A stretch of 64,000 bases of DNA from Ralstonia pickettii (GCF_000607165.1 NZ_JFZG01000003.1:372001-436000); one strand, 5' to 3'. Numbered from the stretch's first letter, positions 8,213 to 16,712 are shown. Notes: generated from the letters alone by a model not told the origin. A program made the numbers and translations.

Positions 8213-10822
8213 ATGGATGTGAAAGCCGCGAACGCACTAGACCCCGGCATGCCTACCTCGCCCGCTTCTTCGCCCAGGACCCAACATTCCGCCACGCACG
8301 AACACAACGTGCCGTCGGTGGAATCGTCCGCGAGGTCGTCCAGTCCTGCGTCGGGCGTCTCCACGGTTCCTTCCGGGTCTTCCACCGCTTCCATCGTTTC
8401 CATGCCGTCCTCCGCTTCCGGCTCCGGCCCTGCGTCGCCTCGTACGGGCGCGCCGAACTTGCCTGATCCGCGTGGTGCCGACCTGGTAGGGGAGCGGGCA
8501 GCCCTGCCGCCAAAATCGCACAAGGTCACAAGTGCCGAGGCACCTGAGCAGGCGGCCAAGCCCGAGGGCGCCGACACCCTTTTCATCGACGCGGTGCTGG
8601 AGCAGACCTATCGGCATCTGTTCGGCCCGACTTCGCAGCCCGCGGCACCGCCTCGCCAGCAGGTCGTCTCCATTTCGGGGCTGGCCGAGAAACTGTCGTA
8701 TCTGAAGCCGGCTGATCTCAAGCTGGTGAAGGAAGCGTTCCACTTCTCCGATGAGGCGCACCTCGGGCAGTACCGCCAGAGCGGCGAGCCGTACATCACG
8801 CATCCCGTGGCCGTGGCAGAGATCTGCGCAGGCTGGAAGCTGGATGTGCAGTCGATCATGGCGGCGCTGCTGCATGACGTGATCGAAGACCAGGGCGTGA
8901 CCAAGAGCGAATTGGCCGAGAAGTTCGGCCCCAAGGTCGCAGAGCTGGTCGACGGCCTGACCAAGTTGGACAAGCTCGAATTCCAGAGCCGCGAGCAGGC
9001 GCAGGCGGAGAGCTTCCGCAAGATGCTGCTCGCGATGGCGCGCGATGTGCGCGTGATTCTCGTCAAGCTCGCCGACCGCACGCACAACATGCGCACGCTC
9101 GACCACGTGCCGCCGGAGAAGCGCCGCCGCATTGCCGGCGAGACGATGGAGATTTACGCGCCGATCGCGCACCGCCTGGGCCTCAACACGACATATCGTG
9201 AGCTGCAGGAACTGAGCTTCCGCATCGGCTCGCCGTTCCGGTACGCCACGCTCGAGAAGGCGGTGAAGGCCGCGCGCGGCAATCGACGCGAAGTCGTGAG
9301 CCGCATTCTTGAAACGGCCCAGCGTGCGCTGACAGACGCGGGCATCCCGGCTGAAATGACCGGCCGCGAAAAAACGCTGTACAGCATCTACCGCAAGATG
9401 CACGACAAGCAGTTGTCGTTCTCGCAGGTGCTGGACGTGTATGGCTTCCGTGTGGTGGTCGACACGCAGATGCAGTGCTACATGACGATGGGCGCGCTGC
9501 ACAGCCTGTACAAGCCGATGCCCGGCAAGTTCAAAGATTACATCGCCATCCCCAAGATCAACGGTTATCAGTCGCTGCACACGACGCTGGTGGGCCCGTT
9601 CGGTACGCCGGTCGAGTTCCAGATCCGCACGCGCGAGATGAACCAGATTGCGGAAGCCGGCGTGGCCGCGCACTGGATGTACAAGCAGCACCACGACGAG
9701 CCCGACCGCGCGCAGCAACAAGCACATCAGTGGCTGCAATCGCTGCTCGACATTCAAAGCCAGACGGGGGATTCGCAGGAGTTTCTGGAGCACGTCAAGA
9801 TCGACCTGTTCCCGGATGCGGTCTACGTGTTCACGCCCAAGGGCGAGATCCGAGCACTGCCGCGCGGCGCCACGGCGCTGGACTTTGCCTATGCGGTGCA
9901 CAGTGATCTCGGTAACCAGTGCGTTGCGGTCAAGATCAACAACGAGCTGCTGCCGCTGCGTACGGAACTGAAGAACGGCGACATCGTCGAGGTGGTGACG
10001 GCGCCGTACTCGAAGCCGAACCCGGCGTGGCTCACGTTCGTGCGCACCGGCAAGGCGCGTGCGGCAATCCGGCACTTCCTCAAGACGGCCAAGCTGGACG
10101 AGGCGATTCAACTTGGCGAGCGTTTGCTCGAACAGGCGCTACGTCAGCTCGGCATCGACATGAAGGCCGTGTCCGCCCAGGTGTGGGAGCGCATCGTGCA
10201 ATGGACGGGTAACAAGGCGCGTGAAGACGTCTTTGCGGATCTGGCGCTCGGCCGACGGGTGGCCGCCGTGGTTGCGCGTCGCCTCGAAATCCTTCTGCAA
10301 GAAGGTGGTCACGACGGCGATGAGGCGTTGATGGCGGCCGTACACACCTTTGCTGGCGAAGAGGCCCCCGCCGTCACCGTCAGCGGCGACGAAGGCATGG
10401 CGATGGTGTTCTCGTCATGCTGCCGTCCGATTCCCGGCGACCCGATCGTCGGCTACATCGGCAAGGGGGAGGGGTTGCAGATCCACGTGCAGGAATGCCG
10501 CGTGGCCAAGCGTCTGCATGGCAAGGATCCGGAGCACTGGATCGACGTCATGTGGGCCGAGCACACGACGCGTGCATTCGACGTGTCGATCAAGGTGCTG
10601 GTGCGCAATACGAAGGGTATTCTTGCGCGCGTAGCGGCGGACTTGACCTCGGCCGACGCCAACGTGGCACACGTATCGATGGAGCAGGAGGGGCATCAGG
10701 AGGCGACGTATATGACGTTCCTGATTCAGGTGCACGACCGCGTGCATTTAGCCGACGTGATGCGCGCGCTGCGGCGCAACCCGGATGTGATTCGTATTGC
10801 GCGAGATCGCGGGGGAGATTGA
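8213..10822 (+). CDS. spoT: Bifunctional (p)ppGpp synthetase/hydrolase SpoT/RelA
   Basis: An 869-residue RSH enzyme that makes and degrades the alarmone (p)ppGpp. Domains in order: a ~120-residue Ser/Pro/Ala-rich low-complexity leader; an HD hydrolase domain with SGEPYITHPVAVAEI and LLHDVIEDQG (so hydrolysis is retained); a synthetase domain with DVYGFRVVV and INGYQSLHTTL; a TGS domain (VYVFTPKGEIRALPRGAT); and a C-terminal ACT domain (FDVSIKVLVRNTKGILARVAADL). Both catalytic centres look intact, so it is probably a SpoT-type bifunctional enzyme. Starts at residues 13 or 65 (ATG) could shorten the leader. It follows rpoZ and ends at a strong terminator. Confidence 0.95.
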   Translation: MDVKAANALDPGMPTSPASSPRTQHSATHEHNVPSVESSARSSSPASGVSTVPSGSSTASIVSMPSSASGSGPASPRTGAPNLPDPRGADLVGERAALPPKSHKVTSAEAPEQAAKPEGADTLFIDAVLEQTYRHLFGPTSQPAAPPRQQVVSISGLAEKLSYLKPADLKLVKEAFHFSDEAHLGQYRQSGEPYITHPVAVAEICAGWKLDVQSIMAALLHDVIEDQGVTKSELAEKFGPKVAELVDGLTKLDKLEFQSREQAQAESFRKMLLAMARDVRVILVKLADRTHNMRTLDHVPPEKRRRIAGETMEIYAPIAHRLGLNTTYRELQELSFRIGSPFRYATLEKAVKAARGNRREVVSRILETAQRALTDAGIPAEMTGREKTLYSIYRKMHDKQLSFSQVLDVYGFRVVVDTQMQCYMTMGALHSLYKPMPGKFKDYIAIPKINGYQSLHTTLVGPFGTPVEFQIRTREMNQIAEAGVAAHWMYKQHHDEPDRAQQQAHQWLQSLLDIQSQTGDSQEFLEHVKIDLFPDAVYVFTPKGEIRALPRGATALDFAYAVHSDLGNQCVAVKINNELLPLRTELKNGDIVEVVTAPYSKPNPAWLTFVRTGKARAAIRHFLKTAKLDEAIQLGERLLEQALRQLGIDMKAVSAQVWERIVQWTGNKAREDVFADLALGRRVAAVVARRLEILLQEGGHDGDEALMAAVHTFAGEEAPAVTVSGDEGMAMVFSSCCRPIPGDPIVGYIGKGEGLQIHVQECRVAKRLHGKDPEHWIDVMWAEHTTRAFDVSIKVLVRNTKGILARVAADLTSADANVAHVSMEQEGHQEATYMTFLIQVHDRVHLADVMRALRRNPDVIRIARDRGGD

Positions 10823-10840
10823 CGCTTCGCGCGAAGAACA

Positions 10841-10874
10841 AAAAAGGCGAGGCTATAAGGCTTCGCCTTTTTTT
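10841..10874 (+). terminator. Rho-independent terminator after spoT
   Basis: GGCGAGGC and GCTTCGCC form an 8-bp stem (one G-U pair) around a 6-base loop and are followed by a run of seven T. It lies about 20 bases after the spoT stop. Confidence 0.85.
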
Positions 10875-10904
10875 GTTTGTGGGCCGCTCGTCGCACGTGC
10901 GCGA

Positions 10905-10920
10905 GCGATGTTGACATCGC
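10905..10920. repeat. Perfect 7-bp inverted repeat between two terminators
   Basis: GCGATGT and ACATCGC flank a TG centre. It lies in the noncoding gap between the spoT and tRNA-Arg terminators. It contains TGTTGACA, the same core seen at the candidate GntR operators near 39.2 kb, but nothing nearby suggests regulation. Confidence 0.5.
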
Positions 10921-10949
10921 GCTGCACGCGAAGCCGAAGCGGGCAAAAG

Positions 10950-10979
10950 AAAAGGGCTTCCATTTCTGGAAGCCCTTTT
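10950..10979 (-). terminator. Rho-independent terminator after tRNA-Arg
   Basis: A perfect 12-bp stem (AAAAGGGCTTCC with GGAAGCCCTTTT) around a 6-base loop sits 17 bases past the 3' end of tRNA-Arg. Because the stem ends in A/T runs it could act on both strands. Confidence 0.85.
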
Positions 10980-10995
10980 CGTTCTCGTATTAGGT

Positions 10996-11072
10996 TGGTG
11001 CGGCTGGCAGGATTCGAACCCACGACCCCTTGGTTCGTAGCCAAGTACTCTATCCAACTGAGCTACAGCCGC
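10996..11072 (-). tRNA. tRNA-Arg (anticodon ACG)
   Basis: On the minus strand it starts GCGGCTG, pairs with CAGCCGC, and has discriminator A and encoded CCA. The anticodon loop CTACGAA gives ACG, which is normally edited to ICG. The T-loop GTTCGAATC is standard. It has its own promoter (11087-11114) and terminator (10950-10979). Confidence 0.95.
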
Positions 11073-11086
11073 AACCGAGAAATGAG

Positions 11087-11114
11087 ATTATACAGAGATT
11101 TTCGGTCTTGTGAA
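11087..11114 (-). promoter_or_regulatory. Sigma-70 promoter for tRNA-Arg
   Basis: On the minus strand TTCACA (11114-11109, 5 of 6 to consensus) and TATAAT (11092-11087, perfect) are separated by 16 bases. The -10 box ends 14 bases before the mature tRNA 5' end. Confidence 0.7.
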
Positions 11115-11153
11115 CCCCCTTCTTCACTTTTTCTTCGACAGGGGCCAGCTTTC

Positions 11154-11159
11154 TATAAT
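11154..11159 (+). promoter_or_regulatory. -10 box of the greB promoter
   Basis: A perfect TATAAT lies 28 bases upstream of the greB ATG at 11188. No good -35 box stands at the right distance, so only the -10 is called. Confidence 0.5.
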
Positions 11160-11187
11160 GGAGCCTTGATCCACCGTGGCTTCCATC

Positions 11188-11751
11188 ATGAACAAGGCTT
11201 TCGTCCGGGAAGATTCCGGCGATGACGAAGACGATCTGCCCGAGGGTGCTGCGCCCTTGCCCCCGGGTTCCAAGAACTACATCACGCCGGCGGGCTACGA
11301 GCGCTTGCGCACCGAGCTGATGCACCTGATCGACACGGAGCGGCCCGAAGTGGTTGGCATCGTGTCGTGGGCTGCATCCAATGGTGATCGCTCTGAGAAT
11401 GGCGACTACCTGTACGGTAAGAAGCGCCTGCGCGAGATCGATCGTCGCATCCGTTTTCTCACGCGCCGTATCGAGAAGGCCGAGGTCGTCGACGCCAGCT
11501 TGCAGGGCGACAACGATCAGATCTTCTTTGGTGCGACGGTCACCTACGTCAATCAGCGTGGTGATGAGACTACCGTCACCATCGTCGGCATGGACGAGGT
11601 CGATCTGGATATTGGGCACGTGAGCTGGATCTCGCCGATTGCGCGTGCGCTCATCAAAGCGCGCGAGGGCGATACGGTGCCGCTGCGCACCCCAACGGGG
11701 GTCGAGCAGATCGACATCCTCGAGGTCAAATATCCGCCGCGCGCCGCTTGA
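11188..11751 (+). CDS. greB: Transcription elongation factor GreB
   Basis: GreB stimulates the intrinsic cleavage activity of stalled RNA polymerase and rescues backtracked complexes. The 187-residue frame has an N-terminal acidic stretch (REDSGDDEDD), then the coiled-coil region starting NYITPAGYERLRTELMHL, the tip residues in NGDRSENGDYLYGKKRLREIDRRI, and the C-terminal FKBP-like domain (HVSWISPIARALIKAREGD). The YLYGKK segment distinguishes GreB from GreA. The start MNKAFVRED is preferred over one 12 bases upstream. It converges on the EamA transporter gene. Confidence 0.94.
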   Translation: MNKAFVREDSGDDEDDLPEGAAPLPPGSKNYITPAGYERLRTELMHLIDTERPEVVGIVSWAASNGDRSENGDYLYGKKRLREIDRRIRFLTRRIEKAEVVDASLQGDNDQIFFGATVTYVNQRGDETTVTIVGMDEVDLDIGHVSWISPIARALIKAREGDTVPLRTPTGVEQIDILEVKYPPRAA

Positions 11752-11760
11752 GTGCTGTAC

Positions 11761-12594
11761 TCAGGCCGGATGCCCCAAGCAGTAGGCGCCGAAGGCGATC
11801 ACCGAGCAGGCTGACAGACGCCGCGCTGTGAGCGACTCCTTCAGGAACAGTCGGCCGAGCAGCGCGGCAAACACCACTGACGTTTCGCGCAAGGCCGACA
11901 CGGGGCCCATCGGCGCGAGCGTCACGGCCCAGATGACGATGCCGTATGCGACGAGTGAGACCACGCCGCCGCCAAACGTCTTCAGTGTGGTGGCGTCGCG
12001 CAGGTCGATGTTCAACGGGCCTTTCCACACGCGATAGAGCAGCACCATTGGCAGACTGTCGAGCATGAACAGCCATGCCGAGTACGCGTTTGCATTGCCC
12101 GCTGCCCGCGCGCCGATACCATCGCACACCGTGTAGCACGCGATGAATACGCCCGTGGTGAGTGCCGCCAGCGTGGAGCCAAGGTCGGCCTTGCGGCCGC
12201 GCGCCAAACTGAGAATGCCGCCGCTCACCAGCACCACGCCCGCCAGCGCAATCACACCCGGCATTTCGCCCGCAAACAGCGCGGCGCCCATCGTTACCAG
12301 CAGTGGCGATGATCCGCGCGCAATCGGATACACCTGCCCGAACTCGCCAAACCGATACGCGCGCGCAAGAAACACGTTGTAGCCGACGTGCAGTACCGCG
12401 GACAGCGCCACATACGGCCACGCGGCCGGCGCGGGCAATGGCAATGCAATCGCCATCGGTATTGCCGCCACGCCTGAGGCCAGCGTCATCAGCGTGATGG
12501 CGCGCAGGCGGTCGGAGCCGCTTTTCAGCAACGCATTCCATGAGGCATGGAGCAGGGCGGCGCAGAGAACCAGGGCGATAACGGCGGGGGTCAC
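11761..12594 (-). CDS. DMT (EamA-like) family transporter
   Basis: A 277-residue integral membrane protein with about ten hydrophobic helices in two repeats, typical of EamA drug/metabolite exporters. Each half has the small-residue patterns expected (for example GYNVFLARAYRFGEFGQVYPIARGSSPLLV in the first half). A GTG start at 12594 (MTPAVIALVLCAALLHASWNALL) keeps the N-terminal helix and leaves room for the divergent LysR promoter; a longer ATG start at 12684 would add ~30 hydrophilic residues. The substrate is unknown. The divergent LysR gene is its likely regulator. Confidence 0.85.
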   Translation of the reverse strand: MTPAVIALVLCAALLHASWNALLKSGSDRLRAITLMTLASGVAAIPMAIALPLPAPAAWPYVALSAVLHVGYNVFLARAYRFGEFGQVYPIARGSSPLLVTMGAALFAGEMPGVIALAGVVLVSGGILSLARGRKADLGSTLAALTTGVFIACYTVCDGIGARAAGNANAYSAWLFMLDSLPMVLLYRVWKGPLNIDLRDATTLKTFGGGVVSLVAYGIVIWAVTLAPMGPVSALRETSVVFAALLGRLFLKESLTARRLSACSVIAFGAYCLGHPA

Positions 12595-12742
12595 GATGAC
12601 GATGGGCGTGAAGTGAGAATCGGGTCGATTTTTCTCACTCGATGCAGTGTCAGCGAGAGCAAGAAGGTGCCAGCGTAGCGCCATAAAGTGTGGTCAACAA
12701 TCGATATATACTGACTCGATCTGTGCAAAAAACTCACGTGAT

Positions 12743-13678
12743 ATGCGGACGCTGCCCCCACTGAATGCAGTGCGCGCCTTTGAAGCGGCGGCGCGCCATC
12801 TGAGTTTTACGCGTGCGGGCGAAGAACTGAACGTCACGCATGGCGCGGTCAGCCGTCAGATTCAGGCACTGGAGGCGTGGCTCGGTGTATCGCTGTTTCG
12901 CAGGCTGAATCGGCGGGTGGAACTGACCGATGCAGGGCAACGCTACCTGGCGGAGATTGGCGTGGCGCTTGACCGCATCAGCACGGCCAGCCAAGCGCTG
13001 CGTGACCGCGACGCGGTGCGCATCCTCCGCGTGAACAGCATCCCGACGTTCACGATGCGCTGGCTGATTCCTCGGCTCTCGACGTTTCAGATGCGCTTTC
13101 CGCGCGTGGAGGTTCGGCTGACCACGTCCATCGAAGAGATCGAAGACTTGCCCGATCATTTCGACGTGATTATTCGCGGCGGGCCGGAGGTTCATGCGGG
13201 CTTTCAGTCAGGACGCTTTCTAGACGAGAGTCGCTTTCCGGTGTGCAGCCCGGTGTTGCTGGAGCGCTTGCCGTTGTCGGCTCCGTCCGACTTGCGACAT
13301 CACACGCTGCTGCATTCGGACACGCTGCCTTCGGTGTGGCCAAGCTGGCTGGTGCTGGCAGGCGTGCCGAATCTGCGGCCCGCGCATGCGCTTACGTTTG
13401 AGCATTTCTATCTGTCGATTCAAGCCGCCATCGATGGGTTGGGTGTCGCGATGGGACCATCGGCGCTCATCACGGATGATCTGGAGGAGGGGCGTCTTGT
13501 GGCTCCGTTCCCGAATCTCGCGCTGGTCGCACGCAGTTACTACTGGTACAGCCCTGCGCGCAATCTTGGTGACGAAGTGGTGCAGGCGTTTTGTGCGTGG
13601 CTGGGCGAGGAACGACCGCAACGTCACGCAAACGTGAACACATTTCCGCCCTCCGGTAAGGGAGGTAACGCCGCGTAA
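12743..13678 (+). CDS. LysR family transcriptional regulator (GcvA-like)
   Basis: A 311-residue LysR regulator: N-terminal winged helix-turn-helix (LNAVRAFEAAARHLSFTRAGEELNVTHGAVSRQIQALE) and a periplasmic-binding-like effector domain. The start MRTLPPLNAVRAFEAAARH, the VTHGAVSRQ recognition helix and the LLHSDTLPSVWPSWL segment resemble the GcvA/AmpR branch. The ATG at 12743 is preferred because the upstream 32 residues are not LysR-like. It is divergent from the EamA transporter across ~150 bases, so regulation of that transporter is the natural inference. Confidence 0.9.
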   Translation: MRTLPPLNAVRAFEAAARHLSFTRAGEELNVTHGAVSRQIQALEAWLGVSLFRRLNRRVELTDAGQRYLAEIGVALDRISTASQALRDRDAVRILRVNSIPTFTMRWLIPRLSTFQMRFPRVEVRLTTSIEEIEDLPDHFDVIIRGGPEVHAGFQSGRFLDESRFPVCSPVLLERLPLSAPSDLRHHTLLHSDTLPSVWPSWLVLAGVPNLRPAHALTFEHFYLSIQAAIDGLGVAMGPSALITDDLEEGRLVAPFPNLALVARSYYWYSPARNLGDEVVQAFCAWLGEERPQRHANVNTFPPSGKGGNAA

Positions 13679-13752
13679 CACCCTAGAGGCGACGGCGGAA
13701 CCCGATGCTACGATCCATTCAAGTTCGATTGGTTTGAGAAGGAGGTCCTCAC

Positions 13753-14163
13753 ATGAAGAAAAACGCATGGATTCTCGCTGCATGCCTGGCGGCTGCCGGT
13801 GTGGCCGGGTCGATCGCTTTGCCTGCACAGGCACAGGTGTCGATCGGTGTGCAGATCGGCCCGACCTACGCGCCACCGGCGCCGCAGTACGAGCCTGTGC
13901 CGGTCTTGCAGCCGGGCTACGTATGGGTGCCGGGTTACTGGCAATGGCGCGATGGCCGCTATGTATGGCGTCGCGGCTATCGTGAACATGGCAGACCGGG
14001 TTACCACTGGCGCGAGCCGCGTTGGGAGCAGGGTCCGCACGGCTGGCAAATGCGTGACGGTGGTTGGGACCGCGGCGACGACGGCCGCTGGCGTGGCCGT
14101 GACCGCGATCGCGACGACCGCTACCACTGCCCCCCGGGCCACGCGCGCAAGGGTGAATGCTGA
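13753..14163 (+). CDS. Secreted YXWGXW-repeat-like protein, Trp/Arg rich
   Basis: A 136-residue exported protein. A typical signal peptide (residues ~1-28: MKKN, hydrophobic core, LPAQAQ) is followed by a Pro/Tyr stretch and repeats such as YVWVPGYWQWRDGRYVWRRGY that match the YXWGXW repeat family. The C-terminal third is very rich in Arg, Asp and Gly. A near-perfect ribosome site (AAGGAGG) lies eight bases upstream of the ATG, suggesting high expression. Function is unknown; such proteins are predicted to be periplasmic. A strong terminator follows. Confidence 0.88.
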   Translation: MKKNAWILAACLAAAGVAGSIALPAQAQVSIGVQIGPTYAPPAPQYEPVPVLQPGYVWVPGYWQWRDGRYVWRRGYREHGRPGYHWREPRWEQGPHGWQMRDGGWDRGDDGRWRGRDRDRDDRYHCPPGHARKGEC

Positions 14164-14173
14164 TGATGCAACG

Positions 14174-14206
14174 ACAGGCCGGTCATGTACCGGCCTGTTT
14201 TTTTTT
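14174..14206 (+). terminator. Rho-independent terminator
   Basis: A perfect 10-bp stem ACAGGCCGGT/ACCGGCCTGT with a 5-base loop is followed by nine T. It ends the YXWGXW-protein transcript, 10 bases after the stop. Confidence 0.93.
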
Positions 14207-14270
14207 GCAGGCAGGTTTGTCGACGCCGCAACCGACCAGTGAGCGGCCGCGGCGCCTTCCGGGAGGCAAC

Positions 14271-14576
14271 ATGACAATGGAATCGAACTGGCGCACCGAG
14301 CTGTACAAAGACTTCGACGTCTACGTATTGGCCATTCCCCGTGCCGAGCGCAAATCCGACAAAGGGGGGCAAGGACCCATGCAGTGGGATTTTGTCGTGC
14401 GCATCTGCGAGTCCGGCTCAGACCCGACGGCCGTCGAAACGCTCGTCGCCCACTCGCATGACGACCGCCCGCTGCCCACGCGTGAAGCCGCCGAAGATGC
14501 CGGGCTCACGCGCGGCTATGGCTTGATCGATGAATTGCTGGGACGCAACTCGGTCCAGCAGTCGATCGATCTCTGA
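14271..14576 (+). CDS. Conserved hypothetical protein, 101 aa
   Basis: A small soluble protein (MTMESNWRTELYKDFDVYVLA...) that I do not recognise by function. It has no signal peptide, membrane segment or cysteine pair. A GGGAGG ribosome site sits five bases before ATG 14271. The composition (WDFVVRICESGSD..., REAAEDAGLTRGYGLIDELL) looks like a genuine folded protein, and similar short proteins are common in Burkholderiaceae. It converges on the esterase gene. Confidence 0.75.
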   Translation: MTMESNWRTELYKDFDVYVLAIPRAERKSDKGGQGPMQWDFVVRICESGSDPTAVETLVAHSHDDRPLPTREAAEDAGLTRGYGLIDELLGRNSVQQSIDL

Positions 14577-14582
14577 CGTGGG

Positions 14583-15632
14583 TTACGCCGCCAGCGCTGT
14601 GTCGCGAACGTGCCTGCGCGCAAATTGCCACCACAGCCACGTCGAGTCGGGCCCCGGTGCGTGGAATGCGTAGCGCGGGTCGCCGCCGCTCCAGGCGTGG
14701 CCCGCGGCGGTGAGCTGGCACAGGCTGACGATGCATTCGCCGTCGCGCATGTCGTTGCGCAGGACGTAACCCTCGCCGCGCGTGGTTTCGCGTGAGACGT
14801 TGCCTTTGTCGCCCAGATGATTCAGTGCGCGGAATTGCGCGGCCAACTGCGCCTGGTTGGCGGGGTTGACGGCCTCATCGCGCAGGCCGTGCAGAAGCAT
14901 CGTCGGCATGCCGGGGTAGGTGGCCACGTTCACCACGCTTGAGAGCGCATCGACGGCGTCGACGCGTGCCCCGCGGCGCATCAGGTTCAATGCAGACGCC
15001 GGCGAGCGTGCCACGCCCAAGGCCGGGCCGGAATGCAGTGCCAACGCGGCGAGCAGTTTCGGATGACGCAATGCCAGCAGGCCGGCCAATCCCGCGCCGG
15101 CTGACAAGCCTGCCAGATACACGCGCGAAGGGTCCGCTCCAGTTTGTGCCAAGGTTTGTTGGATCAATTGGGCAATGCCATCGGCCTCGCGCGCACCGGC
15201 GTGCTCCGGGTCATACCAGTGCCAGCAACATTGCGGATGCGCGCGGCGCGGCTGCTCCGGATACAGCACGATAAAGCCCTCGCGGTCTGCCAGTGCGTTC
15301 ATGCGTGTGCCATGCGCCAGCACTTCTGCCGATTGCTTGCAGCCATGCAGCATCACCATCAGGGCGGGGGGCTTGCTGCCGCGTAGGGGCGGTGTGTACA
15401 GCCAGTATTCCGGCCGGCGTGCCACCACGGCAGGGGACTCGGGTTCGTAGATGAACTGTTCGCGCACGAAGGTGCCCTGGGTGGGCGTGGGACGTACGCG
15501 GCGCGGATTATCGCGGCGTGCGGTTGGCTTGAGCGGCTTGACCGGTTTGGGCGGCCATGACTGGCGCCCAAAACCTGGGGTGGTCAGGGCGTCGACTAGC
15601 CGGGTGATGGATTTCATCCAAGTACGGTGCAT
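14583..15632 (-). CDS. PHB depolymerase family esterase
   Basis: A ~349-residue alpha/beta hydrolase of the extracellular PHB depolymerase/esterase family. LMVMLHGCKQSAE forms the oxyanion region, AGLSAGAGLA (GxSxG) carries the nucleophile serine, and the His lies in AAGHAWSGGD. The N-terminus is basic and proline-rich with no clear Sec signal. The start is uncertain: ATG 15632 (MHRTW) or 15617 (MKSITRLVD) are both plausible. The natural substrate cannot be told; many such paralogues are general polyester or feruloyl-type esterases. Confidence 0.85.
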   Translation of the reverse strand: MHRTWMKSITRLVDALTTPGFGRQSWPPKPVKPLKPTARRDNPRRVRPTPTQGTFVREQFIYEPESPAVVARRPEYWLYTPPLRGSKPPALMVMLHGCKQSAEVLAHGTRMNALADREGFIVLYPEQPRRAHPQCCWHWYDPEHAGAREADGIAQLIQQTLAQTGADPSRVYLAGLSAGAGLAGLLALRHPKLLAALALHSGPALGVARSPASALNLMRRGARVDAVDALSSVVNVATYPGMPTMLLHGLRDEAVNPANQAQLAAQFRALNHLGDKGNVSRETTRGEGYVLRNDMRDGECIVSLCQLTAAGHAWSGGDPRYAFHAPGPDSTWLWWQFARRHVRDTALAA

Positions 15633-15920
15633 GGCGGCGGAAATGAGCGCGGATGAGGACGATGGTGCCCGTGCTCTCCGAGGGGTCGCAAGTGGTTTTG
15701 ATATTGGTAAGACAGTGTGCCAGTGATTTTGTTGCAATGCAGCATGCAAAGTGGGTGAAGCGCCTCATGGACGCCTAAGCGGGGCGCAAAGTTTGCAATT
15801 GCGCGCGAGACTGTCATGGAGACACCGTAGGTGAGCGGCTACACTGCCGCGACGGGCGAGCCCGACTGGGGCACGCCCTTCTGCTTTCCCGTTCCCCGTT
15901 GTGTACTTATGGAGGTCGTT

Positions 15921-16406
15921 ATGGGTTTTTTTGACTTCATCAAAGAGGCTGGCGAGAAGCTCTTCCACGGCAGCGCTGCCGCCGCGCCGGCCGATGCGTC
16001 GGCGGATGCCGATGCCGCCAAGGCAGCCGACGATGCCAAGGGCCAGGCCATCCAGGACTACATCGCGCAGCAGGGCCTGAGCGCCACGGCGCTGTCAGTG
16101 CAGGTTGAAGGCGATGCTGCCAAGGTGTTTGGCGTAGCGCCCGACCAAGCCACGCGCGAGAAGATCATCCTGTGCTGTGGCAACGTCGAGGGCATCAAGT
16201 CGGTGGATGACCAGATGTCGGTCAACACCGAGTCGGAAGAATCGCAATGGCACACCGTGGAGCGCGGCGACACGCTCTCGGCCATCGCTAAGAAGTTCTA
16301 CGGCGATGCCAACAAGTACCCGGCCATCTTCGAAGCCAACAAGCCGATGCTGTCGAATCCGGACAAGATCTATCCCGGGCAGAAGCTGCGCATTCCGGCG
16401 GCGTGA
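15921..16406 (+). CDS. kbp: Kbp-like BON-LysM protein
   Basis: A 161-residue cytosolic protein with a BON domain (about 55-100) and a C-terminal LysM domain (about 112-160: HTVERGDTLSAIAKKFYGDANKY, NPDKIYPGQKLRIPAA). The start MGFFDFIKEAGEKLF and the layout match E. coli Kbp (YgaU), a potassium-binding protein, closely over the whole length, with an extra Ala/Asp-rich linker. GGAGG precedes ATG 15921 by six bases. Function as a K+ sensor is inferred from the homologue. Confidence 0.9.
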   Translation: MGFFDFIKEAGEKLFHGSAAAAPADASADADAAKAADDAKGQAIQDYIAQQGLSATALSVQVEGDAAKVFGVAPDQATREKIILCCGNVEGIKSVDDQMSVNTESEESQWHTVERGDTLSAIAKKFYGDANKYPAIFEANKPMLSNPDKIYPGQKLRIPAA

Positions 16407-16430
16407 CCTGTCTGGCGGTTGCATCAAGAC

Positions 16431-16455
16431 AAAGGGCCTTCGGGCCCTTTTCTTT
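16431..16455 (+). terminator. Rho-independent terminator after kbp
   Basis: Stem AAAGGGCC/GGCCCTTT capped by a UUCG tetraloop, then TCTTTT. Confidence 0.88.
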
Positions 16456-16477
16456 TGCTCACGCATGACGGTTGAGT

Positions 16478-16538
16478 GAGACACCTGTCGCATTCACTGC
16501 GACGTCTGTCTCGTTCGGCAGCGCTTTGCCGAGACGTC
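16478..16538. promoter_or_regulatory. Candidate upstream activator sites for the sigma-54 operon
   Basis: A dyad reads GAGACA-N4-TCGC-N7-GCGA-N4-TGTCTC at 16478-16512, with matching arms, and a third copy of the core (GAGACGTC) follows at 16531-16538. The dyad ends about 125 bases upstream of the -24 element, the usual distance for enhancer-binding sites of sigma-54 activators. That the AcoR-like protein at 22992 binds here is inference. Confidence 0.5.
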
Positions 16539-16637
16539 TTCAGGTGCCTTGCCATCTCCGGTTGCATCGTCGCAATTCCTTGCACTGAAAGGCTTTGCGG
16601 GTAATTCCCATGCACGCGTCCCGTTTCCGCATGCAGC

Positions 16638-16653
16638 TGGCACCCCTCTTGCA
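16638..16653 (+). promoter_or_regulatory. Sigma-54 (-24/-12) promoter
   Basis: TGGCAC-N5-TTGCA matches the sigma-54 consensus, with the invariant GG (16639-16640) and GC (16651-16652) correctly spaced. It lies 60 bases upstream of the first operon gene, leaving a ~50-base leader. The AcoR-type activator encoded after the operon supports it. Confidence 0.88.
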
Positions 16654-16712
16654 ATTCCCGGTCAGCCGGCACAGCAGCCGGACACCGATACGAAAGCAAG
16701 AGGAGACTTTGC

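Noticed and set aside
8237..10111. 624-residue open frame antisense to spoT
   Set aside because: Composition is typical of reverse-frame shadows; spoT on the other strand is full-length and conserved.
10905..10920. GntR-like TGTTGACA site
   Set aside because: The core matches but it lies between two terminators with no promoter; likely chance.
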